In this document: piece by piece, positions 1 through 6,535 of the stretch
Layout: every line of letters starts with the position of its first letter
Position numbering within the stretch: position 1 is the first letter of the stretch
Source: an uncultured Porphyromonadaceae bacterium
GTDB lineage: Bacteria > Bacteroidota > Bacteroidia > Bacteroidales > Muribaculaceae
DNA length: 6,535 nt
Assembly: GCA_947175715.1 (NCBI GenBank)
Contig: CAMWOD010000062.1
Location: 1 to 6,535, forward strand
Direction of reading: 5' to 3'
Program-made: the position numbers and the translations under genes
The notes under the pieces: model-generated
Seen by the model: the letters and a program-made list of their open reading frames with translations, nothing else
Databases searched by the model: none
Told to the model about the DNA's origin: nothing

Positions 1-759
1 GGTGTGCTCGGGGGTCTCCCAGCGGGGGAGCATGAAGGCAAACTGTGTGGCCACGCGCGTCGAGTTGAGCATGATGTGCTTGGCGTAGCCGGGATGCACG
101 TTGCGACCCTTGAAAGTCACGCGGGCTACGGCGGCGTTGAAGTTCTCATATTCCAACTCACCGATTTCACCGCCATCCATTGTGTAGGCCCAGTCGGCGG
201 CAAATTGCTCTACGTCAAATTTGTGTGCACCCTTGCCGATCTCTTCATCGGGGTTGAACGCTATGCGTATCTTGCCGTGCTCTATCTCGGGGTGAGCTTT
301 GAGGTAAGCTACGGCCGATATTATTTCGGCCACTCCGGCCTTGTCGTCGGCACCGAGCAGTGTGGTGCCGTCGGTCACTATCAGGTCCTGGCCTATGTAG
401 TTGAGTAGCTCGGGAAATTCGGCGGGGTCGAGTGTCACCTCGTCGTTGAGTTTTATGGCCTTGCCGTCATAATCCTTGACAATGCGGGGGTTGACGTTGT
501 GCCCCGACATGTCGGGCGATGTGTCGAGGTGGGCTATGAAGCCTATTGTGGGGCAGTGGCGGTCGATGTTGGCCGGAAGTGTGGCCATCAGGTAGCCGTT
601 TTTGTCGAGTGTGATTTCAGTCAATCCTAATTGTTTCAGCTCCTCCTCGAGTGCTTGTGCAAACACCATCTGCCCGGGGGTCGACGGGGTCATATTGGTC
701 AGTTCGTCGCTCTGCGTGTCGTACTTTACATAGCGCAGAAATCGCTCAACTACGTTCAT
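1..759 (-). CDS. pepT: Peptidase T (tripeptide aminopeptidase), N-terminal 253 codons, cut by window edge
   Basis: Cytoplasmic zinc-dependent M20-family aminopeptidase that removes the N-terminal residue from tripeptides during peptide use and turnover. The frame is open from the ATG at 759 to base 1, giving 253 residues of a family normally about 405-410 long. Visible motifs: N-terminal VERFLRYVKYDTQS (4-17); HLDTSPD (77-83) with zinc ligand H77 and catalytic-site D79; GADDKAG (136-142) with bridging D138; PDEEIGKGA (170-178) with catalytic E172 and ligand E173; MDGG (194-197) with ligand D195; and H222 in the VHPGYAK segment of the lid/dimerisation domain. The final zinc histidine (H379 in the E. 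coli enzyme) would lie outside the window. No key residue is missing in the visible part. It lies 72 bases downstream of the A2M gene on the same strand, with its own candidate promoter. The leader before the ATG is A-rich without a Shine-Dalgarno sequence, as is usual in Bacteroidota. Alternative M20 peptidases are unlikely given the PepT-specific motif context. Confidence 0.96.
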   Translation of the reverse strand, partial: MNVVERFLRYVKYDTQSDELTNMTPSTPGQMVFAQALEEELKQLGLTEITLDKNGYLMATLPANIDRHCPTIGFIAHLDTSPDMSGHNVNPRIVKDYDGKAIKLNDEVTLDPAEFPELLNYIGQDLIVTDGTTLLGADDKAGVAEIISAVAYLKAHPEIEHGKIRIAFNPDEEIGKGAHKFDVEQFAADWAYTMDGGEIGELEYENFNAAVARVTFKGRNVHPGYAKHIMLNSTRVATQFAFMLPRWETPEHT

Positions 760-831
760 TTGTTTATGCTGTTATTGGTTAGTGTTGTGATTATTACTGC
801 AAAATTAACACATTATTTCGATTCCTCCAAA
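760..831 (-). other. A2M-pepT intergenic gap without a terminator
   Basis: This 72-base A+T-rich spacer holds the pepT promoter and a short untranslated leader that is A-rich just before the start codon. I looked for an inverted repeat followed by a T run and found none, so transcription from the A2M gene could continue into pepT. Confidence 0.55.
800..831 (-). promoter_or_regulatory. Bacteroidota-type promoter for pepT
   Basis: On the minus strand, TTTG at 831-828 (-33 element) is followed after 20 bases (827-808) by TAATTTTG at 807-800, a full match to the Bacteroides -7 consensus TAnnTTTG. Transcription would start roughly at 790-796, leaving a leader of about 30-40 bases before the pepT ATG at 759. 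The -33 element directly abuts the A2M stop codon (834-832). Both elements match at an accepted spacing (19-21), so this is a good candidate, but it is a sequence match only. Confidence 0.6.
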
Positions 832-3800
832 TCACTTGACGCTGATGATGTCGCCAGCCGAATGGGCTGTGAGTGCCGGTGCGTACTGGCTCTGGATCGT
901 GGCAACGCCGCCAGAATATGTGCCTGCCGAGTTGACGTAGAGGTCGTAGCTCAGACGGTAGGTGCCTGCTGGCAGATGGCTGATGTAGAGGTTGGTGGTG
1001 GCATCGCGGTTTTCGCGGTAGAAGCAGAGTCCCTGCGAGTATACGGGCTCGGGGGTCTGCTCTACGGGTTCGAAGCATGCGCCGCGCTGGTCGATGAGCA
1101 CCACATAGTCCATGTCGTTGTCGGCCTTAACGAGCAGGTCTACCCGCACTTTGTCGCCCACGGCGAGGTTGGTGGCGGGTTCGATGGTCTGGCCTGATGC
1201 GTCGCCGGTCACTTTGTAGAGTGTCTTCACAATCGACAGTCCTTGGCATGGCGAGGCCTTAACGGCGCTCAGCTCCATGCGCTGACGGGTGATGACGGCA
1301 CCCCAGGCGGGGTAATTGCCGGGCTTGGTGATCGAGAGCGTACCGGGGGTCTTGGCGAGCATGCCGGTGAGGTCGGCGCGTATCTCGCCTGTGCCTGCCA
1401 TGGGTGAGCGGTCGGTGAGTTCCTGCGAGTTGACCTCGACGCTCATTCCCACTGGGGGCACAGTCCAGTTGGTGCCTGAATTGAGGAATGCTGTGATAAG
1501 CTCGGAGGTGACTACTGCGTCTCCCCAGTTCTGTGCCTGTTTCTGCACTACGATCCATTGGCGCAGCAGGTCGATGTCGTCGCTGCCGGGGGTTACGGCG
1601 TTGAATGCGTCGAGGAGTATGGCCGCCGAGGCGAGTTTATTGTATTTGCCGTTGTATCGCGAGTTGAGCGATGGCCACCACATGCCGTAATCGGGATTGA
1701 CTTCGGCATACTCTTTCACTGAGCGCATCACCTGACGTGCGGTGGCGTTATAGCCGTGATTGTTGAGTATGATTGCGGCGATACCTTTGTCGGTGACATT
1801 CATATCGTTCCAGCCGGATATGATGCGCTGCACGGTGGCCTCGGTGACACGCGATGCGGCGGTCGACTGTGGTATGTCGGTGAAGTAGTCGCGTATCACC
1901 ACATACTCGGTGTAGTCGCTCTTTGGGTATTTGCGATACTGTGTGGCGGTTTCGCGGTCAATATAAGTCAACGCATTGCGTATCATTGTTTTTAGGGTCT
2001 CGTCCTTGGGGAGGAAGCCTAACTGCTTGAGCTCCCCGAGCTGGCCCAGCACATTGAGGGTCGACCAGTATGATGGTGTCTTGTAGTCGGCGGTCCAGCT
2101 CCATCCACCACCGTTGCACTGCGTCTTGGCCAGCGTGGCTACCCCCTTGTCGATGGCCGAGCGCACCTCTTTGGGGTCGAAAAGGAGGGCGAGGCGACCC
2201 ATGCGCTCGGTGTCGGTCGAGGCGTCGACCATCCACGGTGTGGCTTCGAGTAGGGCTATCTTCAGGTCGTCGTTGCGCTGTAGCATCGACACAAGGGTGG
2301 AGTCGGACTTGTCGGAAGCCACCCAGCGGTGTATTATGGATTTGATGCGCGGATTGGTGCGCAGCAGTCCGTCGGCTGTCGCTGCTGAGAATATCGAGGC
2401 TGCTGCTGAGTTGGAGGTGGTAACCTTGTCGGCTCTCAACCCTGGGAGGGCGGCTACGACATACCATGCGGGGTTTTCGCAGAGTTGCAGTGTCACCGTG
2501 CCATCAATCGAGCTCGATGGCAATTCGCGGGTGAGTGTGAGCTGGTCGGGCTGCATGTAGAAGTTGTCGCTCTCGATCACCGGGGCAACCGATTCGAGCA
2601 GTGGTATTGCTCCGCGCTCGCCGTCGCTATAGTTGTCGGCAGTGGCGAGTATGCGGTAGCCTATCATCGAGCTGCCGAAGGGTGCCTTGAGGGTGAAGGT
2701 GACGGTGGCCGATCCGTTGGGAGCCACGAGGCGCTGGGTATTCTCGGTATTGATGGTCTCGCCGGTTGATATGTCGTAGAACTCGGCGTGAATCACTACA
2801 GTCTGGCTACGGTCGGTGGCGTTCATCACTGTGGCGTTGAGTCGGCCCTCATCACCCATGCGCATGAATCGGGGGGCGTTGAACTGCACCATCACGGGCT
2901 TGGAGGCGATGATTTCGGCTACTGCCGAGGCCGACAGCATCTCTTTGTTGTAGGCTATGGCGTTCAGCCGCCACAGGGCGTTGGCGTTGGGCACGGTGTA
3001 GCTCAGCGACACGCGACCATCGGTGTCGGTGGTGAGCATCGGGCGGAAGAACGACAGCGGGGTGGCTGCGTCGCGGTAGGGGTTGGCCGACGGGTACATT
3101 GGTCCTATTTCTTTTTCTTCGATTGTCGTGGTGACGACTTCATGGAGATCCTCTTTAGGAGATCTATAGCCGTAAAGCATAGAACCTGCATCTTCGGATT
3201 CAGACGATTCGGCCACCATTACATCCTGCAGATCGTTCGTCTCACCGGCGGCAGTCGACCTTGCCGCCATTTTGTACATCTGTGGTGAGGACCGTTCAAT
3301 AGCGTAGCCATTCTGGTTTTTGTAGAAATTGTATTGTGGCGCTACGAGGTTTACAGTGTTGAGTCGCGAGGGTTGTGATGTCACGATAACCCTAATGTTG
3401 CTCATGGCCATTTGGGTGCACAGGTCAATGTCTTTAGTGAAATGAGGTGGCCTCATCGTAAGTTGGGCAAGGGCTTCAAGTGATTTATTCCACATGTCGA
3501 CAATGAGTGCGCCTTGGGCTGGTGAGCCGTCGGAGTTGGTGAGTGTCAGGGTGATTTGTTCTTCGGCGCCGGGTGTCACTTTGTCGCGCATCGATGTGAT
3601 GTGGAGCCGCAGTCTGTTGCTCCCCTTTGGGGTACGGATGACCTTGAACAAGGAGCAAGTTTCGAGGTTGTGTGTGGCATCGAGCGATGCCCGAGCCTCT
3701 TCTACTCCTTCGGGGAGCTGGAGGTCGATGGCGTTCATGCCCTTGTGGAGAGTCAGCCACTCGCAGCGCAGGGTGCGCTCACTCGACGCAACGGTGAGCA

Positions 3801-6480
3801 AGGCAAATGTGGAGTCGGCGGCGCATTCTATGTGCATGGTGCATACACCGTGTTCGTCGGCATCGATGAGGACCATGGTGGGCATCCATAGCAGCTCGGC
3901 TACAGGTGATGCTTTGTCGTTAAGACGATACACCACAATTTCTCCTTCAAGATTCTCAGCGTTGATTTTGGGGTCGTCAGGTGCTAAAGTGTAGGAGTAA
4001 GTGCCCGAGGGTATGTCGCTGAAGTTGAGCGAACCCTCTGATTTCAATGGCAGTCGAGCCACTTGACGGCCATCTTTGTCAAGGGTGAGTACCAATGAGA
4101 TTTGTACCACATCGTCGCCGTCGCTTATTTTAGCGCCAATATCGTAAGGCTCAGCGGCATTGATGGCCTCGGGGATGCTTGCGGAAATCGTGTACTCCTT
4201 GCTGCGTGAGAAACGCACGTTGCCACTCTGCGATTCTCCTGAGGGGGCGGTGGCTACGACCTGTGCAACGAAGGTGCCGTTGGGCTGCGGAGCGTTCTCA
4301 AATACTGCGGCAGGGACTTCGACTGTGAAGCCTCCGTCGGCATCGGTAGTGGCTTGAGCTGTATAGAAGGGTGCCGCAGAATTACCGATACTCCACCATC
4401 GCCAGCGAGGGGCGTTGCTCAGTGAAAGCTGTATTTTGCTGTCGGACAGTGGAAAGTCGGTATAGTTGGTGACTTTGCCGGTAATCGCTACGGGCTGACC
4501 TGCTATCAGCTTGGGTTGGTCGAGCGTGACCTTTACTTGCGGCATCTTGTAGTCGCTCACCATCACAGTGGTGCCTCCGATATATTGCTCGGACGTTTTA
4601 TCGGCAATCTTGACGCGGATTGGGTAGTTGCCTTGTGGACCGTTGATGGGGGCGAGAAGTCGGGCTTGGGCGCGTCCCCACGCATCGGTGGTCACTTCCA
4701 CCGAGGTCAGGGGATTGTAGAAGGGGTTGAGCAGTTGCAATGTCACGCGCTTGTTGGCAGCGGGGGCGCTTCCTCGCAGGTCGGTCGATGCCACGATTAC
4801 GGCCACATCGATCGAATCGCCCGGATGATAGATGGGTAGGGCGGTATAAACGGTGGCGCTCATGCTGGCTTCCTTGTCGGGCTGCATGTAGAAGCTGTAG
4901 ATGGTGGGGGAGTATATGTCGTCGCCACGCTTGGGATATAGCTGACCTATGTCGCGCTTGGCGGTGTTGTGGAATAAGCCTAAGGCATCGGTGGTGCCAA
5001 GCTGGCGGCGCTGATCTTTGGTCAGGTTTTCAAGATCCATCACGGCAACCTTCTCTACAGGTGCGCCGGTGACAGGGTTGACCACAAATGCGGCGTTGGT
5101 GCCGGGCGCGTTGATTTCGCCAATCAGTAGGTCGGTGACGGCTACGAGGCTCAGATATGGGTCTTCTTCTCCATCGACAGCGGGGGTGATGGCGTAGTTG
5201 CCGTAGCCCGGGAGATCGACGTGGACCACGGTGTCAACTTGTTCGAGCGGTCGGTCGGGAAATGTTAACTCAATGCGTTTTATCACGGTGCCTTTACCGT
5301 TGGTGGCTTGTCGGAAATTGGTGTATTGTGGCTTATTCACCTGATACACTATCAGTTCGGCGTGAGTGGCGTTGGTAGTGCTCACCTTTACTGGCAGTGG
5401 GTATCCTGGGGTTGTGACGTTGGGGGAGGTGATACTCACCCTTTTGCTCCGCATTCGATTGATAAGATTGTGAATCTCGTTGGTGAGGAAGAAGACGGGA
5501 TGAGCTTGTGCGTACTCCTCCCCTAGTTTCAATGCGGCCAACTTGGCAGATGCAGGAGCCTCCCTGTGTCCATATCCGTAGAGCTCAAGTAGTTTCAACA
5601 GGGGGAATGCGGCATACTCTGAATTACCCAATTTGCGGGCCAATGCCGTGTAGGCATCGGCTACTTTAGCAAAGTTGTCATTGGTGTCTTCGATATGGGC
5701 TTTTACATAGTTAAGGCGCTCGCAGTCGAACTTCACTCCTGTGGGCGTGTTGATATCGTGCAACTTCAGCAACGACTGGTATAACCCCAGTATCTGTGGC
5801 AAGTTACCAGGGAGGATCGACGCTTCGAGGGTGACGAACTTGTCGCGGTCGGCGAGCCATCGTGTGTTGATTTGATACTTCCCGTTGTTGAGCGTCGAAA
5901 GCATATCGATGGCATGCGAGGCCACGAAATCGTAGAGCGTGGGGTAGTATGTGAGGGTGAGCTTGTCGGCTTTAATTATCTTGCTGTATTTGCTCAGTGG
6001 GATATCTTGCAGCGCTTTGGCTGGGGCGATGGCTTCGGTAAGCTCACGCTTTATTACCATTCTGAACTGGTCGCCGCTCCATTCGGTGATGTCGCTCGGC
6101 AGCGGCTCCAAGGGTAGCTGACGCACATTGTAGACCCAGGAGTCGTCCTCGTAGGTGTTGAGATATTCTTGGGCCTGGAGCAGATGCAGCAGGGAGAGCG
6201 TGGGCACGTCGCTGGTAACTGCGATTACCGAGTCGATGCGCTGCGTCACTTGATTTATCCTGTCGGGGTCAATCGCCTGCTGCGCTACCGAGTACCGTAT
6301 CAGGGCATCGATCAGCAACTCACCGTCGTGCGAGGCGATGCCTTTGTCGATATCGGTGATGGCTTGCTTGGTAACGTTCTCAGGATAAGCGAAATCGGGT
6401 TTCGACACCTGGTTTTGAGCCGATAAAAACATAAGAGCGGTGCTGATTATAGCCGCAATCAGGGTGCAAAGTTGGCGCAT
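832..6480 (-). CDS. Secreted alpha-2-macroglobulin family protein, thioester-less, 1882 aa
   Basis: Predicted periplasmic bait-and-trap protease inhibitor of the bacterial A2M family. Residues 1-21 form a signal peptide (hydrophobic stretch 7-19, likely signal peptidase I cleavage after S20-A21); there is no lipobox cysteine, so it should be soluble rather than a lipoprotein. Residues 22-345 are mostly helical. Macroglobulin beta-sandwich domains follow from about 350. The MG2 signature (YTALPIYHPGD) is at 545-555, further MG domains run from about 641 and 757, and the bait-region domain starts near 954. The variable bait loop is about 1060-1139. The A2M core motif (TP..FFRP, then LWRL) is at 1140-1172. 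The helical thioester-type domain includes NGGGWSW at 1456-1462. The C-terminal MG domain has LPAGTY near 1836-1841. At the expected thioester site (1346-1357) CxEQ is absent. The ATG at 6480 is chosen because the signal peptide follows directly. No PBP1C gene is visible beside it. Family assignment is strong; inhibitor activity and targets are inferred. Confidence 0.95.
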   Translation of the reverse strand: MRQLCTLIAAIISTALMFLSAQNQVSKPDFAYPENVTKQAITDIDKGIASHDGELLIDALIRYSVAQQAIDPDRINQVTQRIDSVIAVTSDVPTLSLLHLLQAQEYLNTYEDDSWVYNVRQLPLEPLPSDITEWSGDQFRMVIKRELTEAIAPAKALQDIPLSKYSKIIKADKLTLTYYPTLYDFVASHAIDMLSTLNNGKYQINTRWLADRDKFVTLEASILPGNLPQILGLYQSLLKLHDINTPTGVKFDCERLNYVKAHIEDTNDNFAKVADAYTALARKLGNSEYAAFPLLKLLELYGYGHREAPASAKLAALKLGEEYAQAHPVFFLTNEIHNLINRMRSKRVSITSPNVTTPGYPLPVKVSTTNATHAELIVYQVNKPQYTNFRQATNGKGTVIKRIELTFPDRPLEQVDTVVHVDLPGYGNYAITPAVDGEEDPYLSLVAVTDLLIGEINAPGTNAAFVVNPVTGAPVEKVAVMDLENLTKDQRRQLGTTDALGLFHNTAKRDIGQLYPKRGDDIYSPTIYSFYMQPDKEASMSATVYTALPIYHPGDSIDVAVIVASTDLRGSAPAANKRVTLQLLNPFYNPLTSVEVTTDAWGRAQARLLAPINGPQGNYPIRVKIADKTSEQYIGGTTVMVSDYKMPQVKVTLDQPKLIAGQPVAITGKVTNYTDFPLSDSKIQLSLSNAPRWRWWSIGNSAAPFYTAQATTDADGGFTVEVPAAVFENAPQPNGTFVAQVVATAPSGESQSGNVRFSRSKEYTISASIPEAINAAEPYDIGAKISDGDDVVQISLVLTLDKDGRQVARLPLKSEGSLNFSDIPSGTYSYTLAPDDPKINAENLEGEIVVYRLNDKASPVAELLWMPTMVLIDADEHGVCTMHIECAADSTFALLTVASSERTLRCEWLTLHKGMNAIDLQLPEGVEEARASLDATHNLETCSLFKVIRTPKGSNRLRLHITSMRDKVTPGAEEQITLTLTNSDGSPAQGALIVDMWNKSLEALAQLTMRPPHFTKDIDLCTQMAMSNIRVIVTSQPSRLNTVNLVAPQYNFYKNQNGYAIERSSPQMYKMAARSTAAGETNDLQDVMVAESSESEDAGSMLYGYRSPKEDLHEVVTTTIEEKEIGPMYPSANPYRDAATPLSFFRPMLTTDTDGRVSLSYTVPNANALWRLNAIAYNKEMLSASAVAEIIASKPVMVQFNAPRFMRMGDEGRLNATVMNATDRSQTVVIHAEFYDISTGETINTENTQRLVAPNGSATVTFTLKAPFGSSMIGYRILATADNYSDGERGAIPLLESVAPVIESDNFYMQPDQLTLTRELPSSSIDGTVTLQLCENPAWYVVAALPGLRADKVTTSNSAAASIFSAATADGLLRTNPRIKSIIHRWVASDKSDSTLVSMLQRNDDLKIALLEATPWMVDASTDTERMGRLALLFDPKEVRSAIDKGVATLAKTQCNGGGWSWTADYKTPSYWSTLNVLGQLGELKQLGFLPKDETLKTMIRNALTYIDRETATQYRKYPKSDYTEYVVIRDYFTDIPQSTAASRVTEATVQRIISGWNDMNVTDKGIAAIILNNHGYNATARQVMRSVKEYAEVNPDYGMWWPSLNSRYNGKYNKLASAAILLDAFNAVTPGSDDIDLLRQWIVVQKQAQNWGDAVVTSELITAFLNSGTNWTVPPVGMSVEVNSQELTDRSPMAGTGEIRADLTGMLAKTPGTLSITKPGNYPAWGAVITRQRMELSAVKASPCQGLSIVKTLYKVTGDASGQTIEPATNLAVGDKVRVDLLVKADNDMDYVVLIDQRGACFEPVEQTPEPVYSQGLCFYRENRDATTNLYISHLPAGTYRLSYDLYVNSAGTYSGGVATIQSQYAPALTAHSAGDIISVK
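2545..2563 (-). repeat. 19-base direct repeat, copy 1 (encodes FYMQPD, residues 1307-1312)
   Basis: Bases 2545-2563 are identical to 4876-4894 and lie in the same reading frame of the A2M gene, so both encode FYMQPD. This copy lies at the end of the A2M core region, just before the thioester-type helical domain. Confidence 0.8.
4876..4894 (-). repeat. 19-base direct repeat, copy 2 (encodes FYMQPD, residues 530-535)
   Basis: Identical to 2545-2563 and in the same frame. This copy sits about ten residues before the MG2 signature (545-555) of the A2M protein. Confidence 0.8.
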
Positions 6481-6535
6481 ATCGTAGAGTTTTATTTGTT
6501 GCCTGGGTTATTTCAATCAAATTAGCTTATAAGAC
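6481..6535 (-). promoter_or_regulatory. A2M upstream leader with weak possible -7 element
   Basis: These 55 A+T-rich bases precede the A2M start. Read on the minus strand, TAATTTG at 6524-6518 resembles the Bacteroidota -7 element but is one base short of TAnnTTTG, and any -33 element would lie beyond the window. No Shine-Dalgarno sequence is present; the stretch from about 6503 to 6488 is A-rich. The true promoter may be here or further upstream. Confidence 0.25.

Noticed and set aside
4..408. Plus-strand open frame opposite pepT
   Set aside because: It is fully antisense to well-conserved pepT codons, including the catalytic motifs, and shows no protein family features of its own.
760..831. 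Possible terminator hairpin between the two genes
   Set aside because: TAATAATCAC and CAATAAC are partial direct repeats, not inverted ones, and no stem with a following T run can be drawn.
631..1197. Plus-strand open frame of 188 codons crossing the gap between the two genes
   Set aside because: It lies antisense to the end of the A2M gene and the start of pepT, both of which are clear homologues; its translation has no recognisable motif and is biased as expected for a complement frame of G+C-rich coding DNA.
1958..2467. Minus-strand open frame of 169 codons within the A2M gene
   Set aside because: It is out of frame with the A2M helical domain, whose own frame stays intact through here; the Arg/His/Ser-rich product is typical of a shadow frame, and there is no sign of a frameshift.
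2477..2485. Cysteine C1334 (LCENP) as a relic thioester
   Set aside because: It is followed by E-N-P, not x-E-Q, and sits on a predicted beta strand about a dozen residues before the expected site.
2788..3288. Plus-strand open frame rich in His and Gly opposite the bait region
   Set aside because: The His/Gly/Val richness is what complementing the Asp/Ala/Thr-rich A2M codons produces; there is no promoter or recognisable domain.

Overview
The window reads as part of a chromosome from the Bacteroidota, most likely a gut Bacteroidales (Muribaculaceae, Bacteroides or Prevotella type). Three things point there. The large gene is an alpha-2-macroglobulin (A2M) of the long, non-lipoprotein kind with a helical N-terminal region. 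The gap between the two genes holds a good match to the Bacteroides promoter (TTTG, 20 nt, TAnnTTTG). Neither start codon has a Shine-Dalgarno sequence; both are preceded by A-rich leaders. The genus is a guess; the phylum is well supported.

Layout, all on the minus strand, read from high to low coordinates. Positions 6535-6481 are a short A+T-rich leader. Positions 6480-832 are one 1882-residue secreted A2M-family protein covering about 86% of the window. Positions 831-760 are a 72-base gap carrying the promoter. Positions 759-1 are the first 253 codons of peptidase T (pepT), which runs off the left edge. I found no RNA genes, insertion sequences, CRISPR arrays, attachment sites or convincing terminators. 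Nothing on the plus strand looks like a real gene.

How the genes may relate: the A2M protein should be exported to the periplasm, where family members act as bait-and-trap protease inhibitors. PepT is a cytoplasmic tripeptidase. They are co-directional and close, but pepT appears to have its own promoter starting right at the A2M stop codon, and no hairpin separates them. pepT can therefore be expressed independently and may also receive read-through. A shared function is not shown.

The most notable points are that the A2M protein keeps the fold landmarks of its thioester domain but has lost the CxEQ thioester itself, and that it carries a distinctive acidic bait region. I see no clear sign of an undescribed multi-gene system in this window.
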